Source of the DNA: Euryodendron excelsum
Taxonomy: Eukaryota; Streptophyta; Magnoliopsida; Ericales; Pentaphylacaceae
Assembly (NCBI GenBank): GCA_033060915.1
Contig: CM065379.1
Location: forward strand, 27,644,318 to 27,708,317
Length of the DNA stretch: 64,000 bases
Direction of reading: 5' to 3'
This document shows, piece by piece, positions 9,530-21,966 of the stretch; within the stretch, counting starts at the first letter, position 1, and every line of letters begins with the position of its first letter. The notes below the pieces were generated by a model. It was not told the origin of the DNA. It did no database searches and was given only the letters and a program-made list of their open reading frames with translations. The translations under genes were made by a program, and so were the position numbers.

Positions 9530-11375
9530 TCACAGGTCGAAGTCGATGTCATCTGGATCAAAATCCCTGAAGCCCGGCATCGGAGGAGGTGGATAATTAC
9601 TCGAAGCACCACCATCCTGCAGGGAAGATAGAACCAAAATCAGCTACATACAAAAGGAACTAAGCAACAGCAGAGCAAGAAGCAGCACAGAAAGAATAAC
9701 ATACCCCCCCACTGCCCATCTGAGATAACCGAGCTGTCAGGGAAGCTACCTCAGCTTGGTACTGATCCCGCTCTATCTGGTACTGATCTCTTTGGTCTCT
9801 CACAGCAGTAAACTCAGCCTGGGGCACATATCCTTCGGCTCGGCGCCACAAGTCAACCACCTCTTGGCCAACAGCGTACTCGCCGACCACCACCTCAAAC
9901 TGGGTGAAGGCACCGATCGAATGAGCCCCAAAGTGCGCAGCATAATCTGTATCCGGAGGAAGCAAGAACTCGGCACCTGGCTGACGCTCCTGATAAGGGA
10001 TAGGCACTCCTGCCACCAAGGCCCCAAACATATACTCTGGCGTAGCTCCTGCTGATCAGAACTCCTCATGAAACTGCCACCAGTGTCACTCTCCAAGATA
10101 AGACTCCCAATTGTCATCACTAAGAAAGGCAGCTCTCGACAGGGACAACGGGACCAAGTACCGGACTGTCTCATAACAGACTGATCCAATGAAGGGCCGC
10201 TAGGTCACATCCCTCACCTCAATTAGCTCTAGGTTAGCTCGGAGCGTCACAAAATCGGTAATCTCCAATCTCTGGGCTACCCGGTCATGAGCCCACCTCA
10301 AAGCGCCAGGATAGAGGTCATCCTCAACAACTGTAGGGCGATGTACCGGCATGTACTCGTAACTCCACCAAACAAGGAAAGGCCAGAAGCTAGTCATGCT
10401 ACCCCAACGAGAAAAAGTCCGAACCCGTATCGATCAAAGAAAGCAGCCAAAGGAAAAGGACCCCCAGTCCAGCACAAATAAGGCTCCGAGATCAGCTACT
10501 ATACTCACCAAACGACACGGCACAAGTAACTTGTTGTTGTTGCAAAAGCAGCTAAAGATGATCTACAACACAAGTCGCTGTCTCATGATGTTTGGGCTGG
10601 CAAGCGATGGCTCAGTAGCAAAAGTGCGGTCATCCTGACTGATCCACAAGACTGGGAAGGCAGAACGCTCAGGAGGAGGCAAGTCCAACAGTAAACAGGC
10701 CTCGTCCCTACTGACTGGATGCAGGGTGATCCGCCGACTGACAAAGGAGAGCCCTGTAATAATCGCCCAATCCAAAGGAGTGCGACCTAACTCGAAGCCA
10801 ACGAAATGAAAGGTCCTAGTCTCCCCGAACCACCGCTCAACAAGCACCAGTACTAAATGCCGATTCAGGCGGTTAGCCTATAATCCCATGAAAGCGCCAA
10901 ATCTGATCTTTGCCAAGAAGGCACGATATGATGGGGCCGCCCGTTGCATGGTCACAAAAACTTGATGAACAGCCCATTTGAAAGTTGTATGTACCCGCGA
11001 AGGCGGCAAATATTGTCTAGAATACACGTTGGGGTAATAGGCAAGATCACCGAGTGGTGGGACGTCTGGTATCTGCAGATCTCCCAAGTCGGCATCCGGC
11101 TGCCTATGCCTGGAAGAAGCTCTCTCATAACTGGTCACCTGATCCCCAGGGCCCGATACCTCCTCCTCATCATCAATCTCCTCAGCAAAAGCTTGCTCAA
11201 CCGGAGGAAAAGGGTCGACAAGTAACCTACTCCCCTGTCCGCTTTGACTGAATGAAGATCATCCGGTAGATCATCGACTACCTCTAGATCGACTAGAACC
11301 GCCAGTAGAATTTGTCCAGTCCGCCTTCCCCGAGCGGCGTCTCCTCTCAGAACCGTCATCACCCGCGTCTGCCAT
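9530..11375 (-). pseudogene. Antisense plant-mobile-domain (PMD) gene of element A
   Basis: Runs against the element's own direction. Exon 1 is 11375-9705 (557 codons), an 88-nt phase-0 intron follows, and exon 2 is 9616-9530 (28 codons plus stop), about 585 aa. The N-terminus is basic and Ser/Arg-rich (MADAGDDGSERRRRSGK). A PMD-like core follows from about residue 140: RHLVLALVERWFGETRTFHF, then ITGLSFV, then SFWPFLVWWSYEYMPV. The C-terminus has a likely coiled coil (residues 519-551, repeated RDQ/QYQ) and an acidic end. Stops lie at codon 35 (CGA to TGA), 166 (CAG to TAG), 271, 392 (TGG to TAG) and two near 10053-10096. No frameshift separates it from the original frame. PMD proteins (MAIN/MAIL family) are nuclear and silencing-linked in plants; the role here is unknown. 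Confidence 0.85.
9617..9704 (-). other. Terminal intron of the antisense gene (88 nt)
   Basis: Donor GTATGT and acceptor CTTCCCTGCAG on the minus strand. Removing it joins two open exons in phase 0. F has an intron of the same length with the same donor (47643-47730), which strongly supports real splicing. Confidence 0.82.
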
Positions 11376-11376
11376 C

Positions 11377-12245
11377 CTGAAAAGGTAAGCCAAGGTAAAG
11401 TGATGTTAATATACCATCCATGCAGTTTAAATAATAGTAAAATAAAATAAACAACTAACACAAACAAAACAAATAAAGGATTTCGAATAACAAATCAAAA
11501 TAAAATTTCTACACATCTTGGTTTTCTAATTTTCAAATCACATCTCAAGGGTTCTCTGCCTTTTTCCTTCCAAAGGATTTTATTTCTAAAAACTTTTTCT
11601 AACTCTTCCCCTAATTTCTAAAAATTTCAGCAGAGTCCTGTTTAAAAATGGTCCCTACAACACTCATGACATCAACACAAAACACAAAACATGCACTTTC
11701 CAACATAGCAATCACATAATAACTGCACTCGCGCACATTTTTCAATTTTTCAAAATTTTCAAAATATATGTTTTATTTTTCAAATAAATCAATGGTTTTC
11801 AAAAGTCTCACGAAATTTTTCAAAATCACCTCAAATGTTTTCTAAAATATTCCAATATTTTTCCAAATTTCATCAATTTCTTGAGTTTTCTCATTTTTCT
11901 AAATTTTTCAAGTATTTTCCTATTTTTCAAAAAATCAAAAATTCACCGAGTTTTCGAAAAATCACGAAACTTCATACGATTGTTAAACACATTTTTCTAA
12001 GGCACATTGCACAAAAATATAGCCAGAAAACCTAATGCCTAAGCTTGTAGGAACAAATTTCCTATTCCTGCAGAAAACCTCCTTCGCATAATCATGAAAA
12101 ATCATTTAAATCCAATCAAACAAACATCAAAGTGCAAAAACAACATCACCAAAATGTTCAAAACATATCAAAACATCAATTTTCACTATTCACATGTTTC
12201 AAACGAAGTTCTACACATCAAAATCAACAAAATTTGAAAACTCAC
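11377..12245 (-). other. Probable 5'-UTR intron of the antisense gene
   Basis: Donor GTGAGT at 12245-12240 and acceptor TTACCTTTTCAG ending at 11377, one base before the ATG. The same pair of sites is present in C (29700-30614) and F (45089-45983). The body is AT-rich with many short T runs, as in plant introns. Confidence 0.62.
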
Positions 12246-12582
12246 TCTTTGGAAGTTCTCCGGCAAAATCTTCTCCTCCGGCAACTTTTCCGGTGACTTG
12301 GTCCCCTTCGGGCAATCACCTATGGTCTCCAAGAGGTGTCCCTTCAAGGTTCAAGTCAAGTCTCACACAATCCATTTTTGCCAAAGCAGTGGCACTAGTT
12401 GCAAAATCTGGGCAATTTTGTCCTATTTCCCGCCAAAACTCATTTTCGAAGGCCTTTTTGGCCCGTTTATCAATTTTTCGATCCCCGTTGTCGAAAGATT
12501 TCCAATGTCCATCCCTCCGACTGCCTCACGGTCAACATGGGACTCTTACTTCTATCGTTTTCTATCTTTGACAGGCAAAGAC
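12246..12582 (-). other. Presumed first exon/promoter zone of the antisense gene, next to the 3' LTR
   Basis: No ORF worth calling. It carries repeated CCGGCAA/CCGGTGA motifs (12255-12300), a decayed relative of the GGCGCC palindrome near 12388, and the stem CTTTG-ACAGG-CAAAG just before the polypurine tract. Confidence 0.45.
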
Positions 12583-12596
12583 AGAAAAAGAGGGGG
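12583..12596 (+). promoter_or_regulatory. Polypurine tract of element A
   Basis: AGAAAAAGAGGGGG ends four bases before the 3' LTR TG. It would prime plus-strand DNA synthesis. The same tract precedes the 3' LTRs of C, D and F. Confidence 0.85.
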
Positions 12597-12600
12597 TGGC

Positions 12601-15600
12601 TGTAAGCACCCCATTTTTGACCGCTCGGCAGTCTACACTCCGTCTAGACTTGTTTTCAAGTCACTGTGGGAGTATTCCAATCGAAACCAACTTTCTAAGT
12701 CCAAATCCCGCGTGTCCATCACTTCGCAGGCCTGTCAGGCCCAAGTAGAGGCAAAATGACCAAAATGCCCATAGGGGCATTGTCCTTTCCTTTCCAACTC
12801 CAATCCCACTCTCGAGACAGTTTATTCCTCGAGGCGGTTCCGATCCTGGCATGTCTTTTTGAAGACAGTAAGACCCCTTTCCAATCCCTCTCTCGAGACA
12901 GTTTATTCCTCGAGACGGTTCTAATTCAGGCACGTCTTTTCGAAGGCGGTAAGACCCCTGTCCAATCCCTCTCTCGAGACAGTTTATTCCTCGAGATGGT
13001 CCGAGTAACGAAAATACTCATAAATATCACAACCGTTAAAGTAGTCGAAATACTCACAAATAGGTCGATATAGGGAATTGCCAACAAACCCTTGTGTCAC
13101 GACGACCGGTGTTAGAGTGGCAGAAACACTCAAAACCCAGGTCAACACCAGTATCTGTTAGCCCACTTCAGTAAAAAAATAACTAAACTGCCCTTTGGGC
13201 CTTTTCCGGTCATGATGACCATTTTGCCCCCAAGCATCCGAACGCTCCAAGAACTACACCGGCTCTAGGTATCAAACCAGTAACTTTCCGAGAATACTTT
13301 TTATACTATTCTAAACCTTTCCATATCTCTTTGGATCATTCCGAGTCAGTTCTGGCCAACCCAGTACAAAATGACCGTTTCGCCTTTGGTGGCCGGTCTC
13401 TTTTTTCGACCACACCGGCTCTCGGTATCAAATCAGAAACCTTCTAAGACTACTTTTTATAGTATTCTCAACCTTTCCTTATCTTTCCGGATCATTCCGA
13501 GTCAGTTCCAGCAAACCCAGTACAAAATGACCGTTTTGCCCCTAGTAGGCCGGTTTCCTTTTCCGACCACGCCGACTCTGGGAATCAAACCGGCAACCCT
13601 TGGGAACATTCGAAATAATGTTTCTAGATCCCAAGTCTTCTTCCAGGACAGTCCGAGTCTGTCCCGGTAGCTTCCCGGTCGGATTGACCGTTTTGCCCCT
13701 AAAGACCCGATCAACCTTTTCGACCCATCTTATCCTCATTTCCCAAGTCAAATACCTCCAGGACATTATTTTAAGTGTTCCTGCTCTTTTCCAGCCTTCC
13801 GAGTCATTCCCGGCTCCTTCAAATCATTCCCAGACTTTCCAGAGTCACTCCAAGTGAAACTAGGATAAAAATTGCATGGTAGTCAGTAGTACAGGCGCCC
13901 AAACCTAGTCAAAGATACGTTGCTTGCTGACTTATAAAGTTTCCTAACTGGTCAACACCACTCCTAGTGGCGCCAAGAGTAATTTTGCCTTGGCACCACT
14001 GCAACAGGCGCTAGGTTTGTCCAACCTCTATAAATACAGAGCCTCCTCCAACGTGAAAAGGCTCTGTCAACTCAGTCTAAAAATCATATAATTTGATATA
14101 CAGACCTCGAGCACCTCCAAAACCCTAGCTTTCCTTAGGTTTTCCAAACCCTACCCACCATACACAAACCCTAGCCTCATATACACTCCTATACATCCCC
14201 ATACACTCATACACTAACCTTCAACCCTCCTTCAAAGACTTGAAGAGTTGCAATCTGAAGTTTGCAACTTGAAGGCGGCTCTTGAAGATTGAAGACGAAG
14301 ATCAATACGAAGACCGAAGAAAGCATAGCGCGCAAAATAAATAAGGTACAAGGTAGGTTCTCCATTTAAATTTCCGCACTTCCCCCCTCTCTTTTCTCTC
14401 TCCTAACCCACTTGGGTTTTCTATATTTTTATCCCCCAGCTCTTTCCCCCCCCCCCCCTTCTTTGCATGCTTGAAACAAGGGGATTCCCGGTTCATGTGT
14501 AGGATTGGGCTATTGGAGAGTCACCGTGTTAGGGGCTTTCTTCTAGTCTAACTAGAGACCACGTGGGTTCGGCCCTCTTGATTATGTGATGCAGCCTTAA
14601 CCTTGTATGTTCACGACCCCAAAATTGCATTGTGCATATCATGATCTTGCATCTTCTAAAAACCGTTTTCAAAGTTGTTTTTCGAATCGTTTTCAAACTT
14701 GTTTTCAAAATTGCATTAAAATCTTCTTTTCAAAAACTTGTTTTCAAAATCACATTCCTAGTGTGATTCTAGCTTTTACATGGCTAGGATTACTTTAGAA
14801 AATTGTTACATTTAAAGTGACCAATACGGTCCATATTTTCAAATCTTGTTGTTTTCAAAACTGCTTTCCTAAAGTGGTTCTAGCCTTCTTATGGTTAGAA
14901 ATGTTTTAGGAAAGTGAGATGTTTTTGCACCTTCTAAAAGTTCTCTTTTCAAAAAGTCTTTCTTCCTAAAAATCTCTTTCAATATACTTTCCTAAAACTC
15001 TCCTCTTCAAAGTTGTTTTCAAAAACTCTCTCCAAAATCTATTTTTCAAAGCTTCCTTTTTTAACTCCTTTCCAAAAACTCTTTCTCCTCAAAATTCACT
15101 TTCTAAAAACACTCCCTAAATTCACTTTCCTAAAAACTCTCTCCAACAATCCCCTTCCAAAAATCTTTCTAAAAAACTCTCTTTTCAAAATCTTCCTTCT
15201 AGAAACTCTCCTCTAGGATTTTCCTTCTAAAATCTTCGTTTCTAAAAAACAAACTTTCCAAAAACTCCTCTTTAAAAATTTCTTTTCAAAAACTTTGTCT
15301 TCGAATTTACTTTCCAAAAACTCTTCCCTTTAGAAATTCCTCCCTAGAATTCCCTTCTAGAAAACATTCGTTTCCAAAAACGCACTTTCCAAAAATCCTC
15401 TTTCCTTTGAACCCAAGTCAAGCCCTAGAACTCACAATTAGGAAACCCTAATTTTCTTTCCAAAAACATGGTTTTCAAACTTTGCCCCAAACCTAGCTTT
15501 CCAAAACCTCTTGCTTTCTATATCCAAACTATACACATTTTCAAAACCTCTTTTCTATGTCAAAACTATAGCCTTTCAAATCTTAGGAACATCCCCTTTC

Positions 15601-17561
15601 TAAATCCTTGTCAAACCAAATCCTCCCTTTAGGAAGCCGATTCCAATCCCCCCGTTTAGGAAACCAAATCCAATCCTCCGTTTTTGAAAATAAAATCAAA
15701 CCTTTGCTTTTAGAAACTAAATCCAATCCCTTCCTAATCCAAATCTTTCCTAATTCAACTCCTTCCTAACCTTCTTCTTTTCTAAATCTTAAGTTTCCAA
15801 AACTTGAACATAAAAATCTTTCCTAAATTTTAAAACTCAATTTTCAAATTTTTCCTAATTCAACCCTTTCCTAATTCTACCCTCTTTTCAAATCTTAACC
15901 TCTCAAACCTAAGTTTTCAAACCTTTTCTAAATTCAAACCTTTCCTAATTTCAAGACTTTTTAAAATTCAAACTCTAAAACTTTCTAAATCCTAAACTTT
16001 CTAAATTTTAAATCTTTCTAAAATTCTAATCTTCCTAAATTCAAAACTTTCTTAAGTTAAATCTTTCTAAACCCAAATCTTTTTAAATTCTAAACTTTCC
16101 TAAAACTTTAACTCTTTCCAATTTCAAAACTTCCTTGTTCTCAAAGCTTCCTATTTTCAAAACTTCCTTATTTTCTAAACTTTCCCACTTTCAAAACTTC
16201 CCTTTTTCGAAACATTCCAAAATTCAAAACTTTCTTAACTCGAAACTTTCTAAATTCGAAGCCTTTCTTAAACTAAACTTTTCTTAATTCAAAACATTTC
16301 TAAATTTAATACTTTCCAAATTCAAAACTTTCCTAAGTTGAAACTTTCTTAAATTCCAAACTTTCCTCTTCGAAAAGTTTTCAAAAATGAAACTTTCCTA
16401 ATTAGAAACTTTCCTAAATCGAACCTTTCCTAATTCAAACATCTCCTAAATCTGATCTTTCCTAATCTCCTAAACCTTCCAAGTCAAGTCAAATCTTTCC
16501 TAAGTCTCTTCTCTTTCCTAAGTCTAGGTTTCCTAAACCTCCATCTTTCCAAAATAAGTTTAAATCTCTCTTCCAAGTTCTATCTTTTCAAATCAAAATT
16601 CAATCTTTTCAATTCTAAAATTTCAAATTCCAATTTTCAATCCTCTATTCAAAGTTCAATCTCTCAATCTTCCAATTCAATTTCTAATTCAATCTCCTTC
16701 TTCAAATCAACTCTTCTATTTTCAATCGGACTCCGGTCCGAACTACGACTGACCTGATTCCCCCTAAGGGATACGTAGGCAACCTTCATAGGTGCGGTCA
16801 TAACACTTTTCAAACTTTTAACTCCACTCTCCTGGGTGCGGTCACAACCTTCTTCAAATCTCAAATTCCATAACATCTTTCAATTTTTATTTTCACAATT
16901 TCTTTCAAATTTCAAATTTTACAACTTTTTTCAATTTTCTATTTCCATATTTTTCAAAACTAAAATTCTACAATCTTTTCAAATTTCCAAATCTATTCTC
17001 CAACTCTCTCTTATTTTGCACTTGCATCTCATGCATCATTTCTTTTCAAACATTGTTTTTCAAAGTGGATAGGATTGAACATTAGTTAGTTAAAGACTCT
17101 CATAAGTGAATCTAGGGTGGATTGACATGTAGGTACCGAAAGGGCAGGGTAGGGTGATGGCTTAGTGCGTCTTCCCTACATGTAACCAACCTCAGAACTT
17201 AGATCACTGATTTCAAAGACCAAAAAAGAGTTATTTTTCAAAAAGGGCTAAATGCTTTCCAAAGGTTGCCAAACAACCTGTTTTCTTAAAAACCCTCTCT
17301 TGAGGAAATATTTTCAAAATCGTTTTTCAAAAACCCTAAGCGTAGTCTTCGGATTATTCTTAGTTTTTAGGTGACCTAACTCACCTTAATCAAGTTAGGT
17401 GGCGACTCCCAAATTTTTCTAAAAGCCCTTTATTTAAATCTATTTTTGATTTCAAACCCAGTCGCACTCATTCTTCTAGGAGGGTGAGTTCTAACGAGAG
17501 AGTACAGCATTTTTCCAGCTTGTGTGAGTATTCCTCGGGTGCGAAAAATCTGGGCGCAACA
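12601..17561 (+). mobile_element. 3' LTR of element A (4961 bp)
   Basis: Complete from TGTAAGCACC to GGGCGCAACA. It has three 81-bp units (12811-13000), hairpin repeats 13200-13830, a TATA box at 14029-14036, a poly-C run, the G-poor tract 14600-17075 and the end module. In that module ACCTAACT (17374-17381) pairs with AGTTAGGT (17393-17400), directly followed by a PBS-like TGGCGACTCC at 17400-17409. TSD CCAGC follows. Confidence 0.9.
14029..14036 (+). promoter_or_regulatory. TATA box, A 3' LTR
   Basis: TATAAATA in the same CTCTATAAATACAGAG context as in the 5' LTR. Confidence 0.7.
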
Positions 17562-17566
17562 CCAGC
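17562..17566. repeat. Target-site duplication of element A, right copy (CCAGC)
   Basis: Exact repeat of 1492-1496, followed by resumed LTR B sequence. Confidence 0.92.
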
Positions 17567-20500
17567 CTCTTCAAATCATTCCTGGACTTTCCGGAGTCAC
17601 TTTTAGTGAAGCCAGGCTAAAAATTACATGGTAGTCACTAGTACAGGTGCCCAAATCTAGTCAAAGATACAATGCTTGCCGACCTTAAACATTTCCTAAA
17701 TGGCTGGCGCCACTAGTAGTGGTGCCAAGCCAAAAAATGGCCTGGCGCCACTCCTAGTGGTGCCAGTGTAATGTTTGGCTTGGCGCCACTGCAACAGGCG
17801 TCAGTGCATTCTTACCTCTATAAATACAGAGTCTCTTCTAGTGTGAAAGAGGTCCGCAAACCCAATCTAAAAACACCAATATTCGATATACAGAGTTTGA
17901 ACACTCCCTAAACCCTAGCTTCCTTAGGTTTTCCGAACCTTAACCACCATACACAAACCCTAGCCTTACATACACTCATACACACCCCTACACACTTATA
18001 CACTAGCCTCCAACCTTCCTTGGAAGACTTGAAAAGCTGCAATCTGAAGTTTGAAGATTGAAGACAACTCTTGAGGATTGAAGATGAAGATCAAGACAAA
18101 GGCCGAAGACAAACAAGGCGCGCAAAATAAACAAGACACAAGGTAGGCTTTCGTTTTATGTTTTCGCACTCCCCTTCTCTCTTCTCTCTCCTAACCCACT
18201 TGGGTTTTCTCTATTTTAATCCCCCATCTCTTTCTCCCTCTTTCTTTGCATGCTTGAAACAAGGGGACTCCCGGTCCATGTGTAGGATTAGACTATCAAA
18301 GGGTCACCGTGTCGAGGGCTTTCCTTTAGGCTAACCGGAGAACACATGGGTTCGGCCCCCTTGATTATGTGGTGAAGCCTTAACCTTGTATGTTCACGAC
18401 CCTAAATTTGCATTGTGCATATCATGATCTTGCATCTTCCAAAAATTGTTTTCAAACTCGTTTTTCAAAATTTGCATTAAAACTTGTTTTCAAAATTGCA
18501 TCAAAATCTTCATTTACAAAACTTGTTTTCAAAACCACAATCCTAGGGTGACTCAAGCCTTTCCGTGGTTAGGGTTGCTTTAGAAAAGTGTTACATTTAA
18601 AGCGACTTTTATGGTCCATATTTTCAAATCTTGTTGTTTTCAAAACCGCTTTCTTAAAATGGTTCTAGCTTTCTTATGGTTAGAATCGCTTTAGGAAAGT
18701 GAGATGTTTTTATACCTTTTAAAAACTCTCTTTTCAAAAGTCTCTTTTCCTAAAAATCTCTTTTTCAACACACTTTCTTAAACCTCTCATTTCCAAAGTT
18801 GTTTTCAAAAACTCCCTCCAAAAATCTATTTTCCAAAACTTCTCTTTTTAAATTCCTTTCCAAAACGCTCTCTTCAAGGTCGACTTTCCAAAAACGTTCC
18901 CTAGGTTTCCTTCTTAGAAAAACCTCTTCCTAAATTTCTTTCTTAAAAACCTCTTTCTAAAAAACTCTTCATTAGGATCTGTTTCCAAAAAACTCTTTTT
19001 CCTCAAAATTCACTTTCTAAAATACTCCCTAAATTCACTTTCCTTAAAACTTCTCTCCAACAATCTCCTTCCAAAAATCTTTCTGAAAAACTCTCTTTCC
19101 AAAATCTTCCCTCTAGAAACTCCTCTCTAGGACTTCCTTCCAAGAACTTGTTTCCAAAAACACACTTTCCAAAAATCTCTTCCTTAGAGCCCAAGTCAAG
19201 CCTTAGAGCCACAATTAGGAAACCCTAATTTTCTTTCCAAAAACATGGTTTTCAAACTTGCCTTAAAATCTAGGTTTTCAAAATCTCTCTTTTCACATTC
19301 AAACTCTACATATTTCCAAAACTTATTTTTTACGTCAAAACAATAGTCTTCCAAATCTAGGGTTTCTAAACCTCCCTTTCCAAATCCTTGTCAATTCCAA
19401 TCTTCTCTTTAGAAAACCAAATCTCATCTTTCCTTTAGAAAACCAAATCCAATCTTCCCATTTAGGAAACTAGATCCAATCCTCCGTTTTTGGAAACAAA
19501 ATCAAACTTTCTCTTTTAGGAACAAAATCCAATCCCTCGCTTTAGGAAATAGGAATTTTAACCCTTCCTAGTCCAAATCTTTCCTCATTTAAATCCTTCC
19601 TAATCTTCTACTTTCCTAAATCTTAAGTTTCCAAAACTTGAACATAAAAATCTTTCCTAAATTTTAAAATTCAATTTTCAAATATTTCCTAATTCTACCC
19701 CTTTCCAAATCTTAACTTTCCAAATCTAAGTTTTCAAATCTTTCCTAAACTCAACCTTTCCTAATCTCAAGATTTTCTACAACTTAAACTTTAAAACTTT
19801 CTAAATCCTAAACTTTCCAAATTCAAAACTTTCTTAAGTTAAAACTTTCTAAACCTAAATCTTTCCAAAATCCTAACTTTCTAAATTTCAAAATCTTTTC
19901 AAATCCAAAACTTTTTAAGTTTAAAACTTTCTTAAGTTAAGACTTTCTAAATCTAAACCTTTCTAAATTCTAAACTTTCTTAAAACTTCAAATCTTCCCA
20001 AATCTAAAACTTTCTAAACTTGGAACTCTCTTATTTTTAAAACTTCCTTATTTTCAAAACCTTTCCTTTCTTAAAATGAAACTTTCTTAATTCAAAACTT
20101 TCCTAAGTTAAAACTTTCTTAATTCAAAACTTTTCTAATTTCGAAACTTTCTTAATTTGAAAACTTTCCTAATTCAAAACTTTCCTAATTTGAAAACTTT
20201 CCTAATTTAAAACTTTCCTAATTCGAAACTTTCCTAATCTGAATCTTTCCTAAATTCCAACTTCCCTAATCTTCCAAGTCCAACCTTCGAGTCAAATCTT
20301 TCTTCATCTCAAGTTCAAATCCTATCTTCCAAAGTCTAGGTTTTCTAAAACCAAGCTTTCCAAAATCAAATCTTTTCAAATCTTCGAATTCAATCTCTTT
20401 CTTCCAATCAACTCTTCTATTTTCAATCGAACCTTTGTCCGAACTACGATTGACCTGTTTCCTCTAAAGGGATACATAGGCAACCCTCAGGGGTGCGGTC

Positions 20501-21283
20501 ACAACTTCTTTCAAATTTCAATTTCCTCCATTTTTTCCAAATCTCAAACTCCACAACATGTTTCAAATTTCTATTCCTACAACTTCTTTCCAATCTCCAA
20601 TCCCACAACATTTTTTTAAGTTTCCAATTCCATAACTCTTTTCAAATCTCTTTTCAATTCCAATTTCAAATCTCTTCTAAAATCAAATCAAATTCTTTTC
20701 TAATCCATTTCTAAGTCAATTATACTTTTCTTGCATTTGCATATAATGCATCATGTTAATTTCTTTTCAAAATTCCTTTTTCAAAGTGGATAGGATTGAA
20801 CATTAGTTAGTTAAAGACTCTCATAGGTGAATCTAGGATAGATTGACATGTAGCTACCAAAAGGGTGGGGTAGGGTGATGGCTTAGTACGTCTTCTCTAC
20901 ACCTAACCAACCTCCGAACTTAGAGTCACTGTTTTCAAAGACCAAAAGGAGTTATTTTCAAAAAAAGGGCTAAATGTTTTTCAAAGGTTGCCAAACAACC
21001 TGTTTTCCTAAAAACCCTCTCTTGAGGAGATATTTTCAAAATCGTTTTTCAAAAACCTTAAGTGTAGTTTTCGGATTATGCTTAGTTTTTAGGTGACCTA
21101 ACTCACCTTAATCAAGTTAGGTGGTGACTCCAAATCTTTTCTAAAAACCCTTTATTTACATTAATTTTTCAATTCAAACCTAGTCGCACTCATTCTTCTA
21201 AGAGGGTGAGTTCTAACGAGAGAGTACGTCATTTTTCCCGCTTGTGTGAGTATTCCTCGAGTGCGAAAAATCTGGGCACGACA
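17567..21283 (+). mobile_element. Solo LTR B, right part
   Basis: Resumes with CTCTTCAAATCATTCC, matching A 3' LTR near 13815. It has three GGCGCC-type half palindromes (17703-17800), a TATA box 17819-17826, telobox-like motifs, the G-poor tract 18410-20740, an end hairpin with the PBS-like TGG-GACTCC (21122-21131), and the terminus at 21283. Confidence 0.85.
17819..17826 (+). promoter_or_regulatory. TATA box, solo LTR B
   Basis: TATAAATA following CCTC, in the conserved context. Confidence 0.68.
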
Positions 21284-21288
21284 TAGGC
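21284..21288. repeat. Target-site duplication of solo LTR B, right copy (TAGGC)
   Basis: Exact repeat of 20-24. Confidence 0.85.
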
Positions 21289-21929
21289 CATTCCCGGTCC
21301 CTTAAATGCTTCCCGGATCTTCCGGAGTCACTCCTAGTGAAGCCAGGCTAAAAATTGCATGGTAGTCACTAGTACAGGCGCCCAAATCTTCTCAAGATAC
21401 GTTGTTTGCCGACCTTAAAACTTTCCTAACTGGATGGCACCACTCCTAGTGGCGCCAGAAGGATTTTTGGCTTGGCGCCACTGCAACAGGTGCCAGGTCA
21501 TTCTTCTCTCCATAAATATAGAGCCTCCTCCAGCGTGAAAGAGGTCCACCAACTCAGTCTAAAAACCCTATTATTCGATATACAGAACTCGTAGCCTCCC
21601 TAAACCCTAGCTTCTTTAGGTTTTCCAAACCCTAGTCTCCATACACAAACCCTAGCCTCCTATACACTCGTACACTCTCATATACTCATACACTAGCCTC
21701 AAACCCTCCATTGAAGGCTTGGATTGCTGCAATTACGAAACTTTGAAGATCGAAGCCAAACTTTTGAGGACCGAAGAGAAGACCGAAGCGAAGCAAGAAA
21801 GCAAAGCACACAAAGCTAAGCAAAATAAAGAAGACACAAGGTAGGCTTCTTATTTACGTTTACGCATCTTCACCCCTCCCTTCTCTCTCCTAACCCACTT
21901 GGGTTTTCTTCTATTTTAATCCCCCATCT

Positions 21930-21930
<1 letters not shown>

Positions 21931-21966
<36 letters not shown>
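21931..21966 (+). repeat. 36-base poly-C run
   Basis: Uninterrupted C at a site with 12-13 C in other LTRs and none of that length in C's own 3' LTR (33196-33210). Either a microsatellite expansion or a length error in assembly. Confidence 0.8.

Larger units (their letters stand above)
1497..17561 (+). mobile_element. Element A: non-autonomous Tat/Ogre-like LTR retrotransposon
   Basis: Starts TGTAAGCACCCC, ends GGGCGCAACA, flanked by CCAGC. The order is a truncated 5' LTR (1497-6348), gag remnant (6349-7576), ~2 kb without genes, the antisense plant-mobile-domain gene (9530-11375, minus), polypurine tract (12583-12596) and 3' LTR (12601-17561). A deletion removed the end of the 5' LTR, the PBS, the leader and the first half of gag, so this copy cannot move by itself. 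No pol domain is visible. It is the innermost of four nested insertions in the left half. Confidence 0.88.
25..21283 (+). mobile_element. Solo LTR B, interrupted by element A
   Basis: One LTR of the family, beginning TATAAGCACC (TG has become TA) at 25 and ending GGGCACGACA at 21283, flanked by TAGGC. It is present as 25-1496 and 17567-21283, about 5.2 kb in total, and is split by element A. There is no PBS, gag or second LTR between its own parts, so it is a solo LTR, the usual product of recombination between two LTRs. It lies inside the 5' LTR of element C. Confidence 0.85.
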
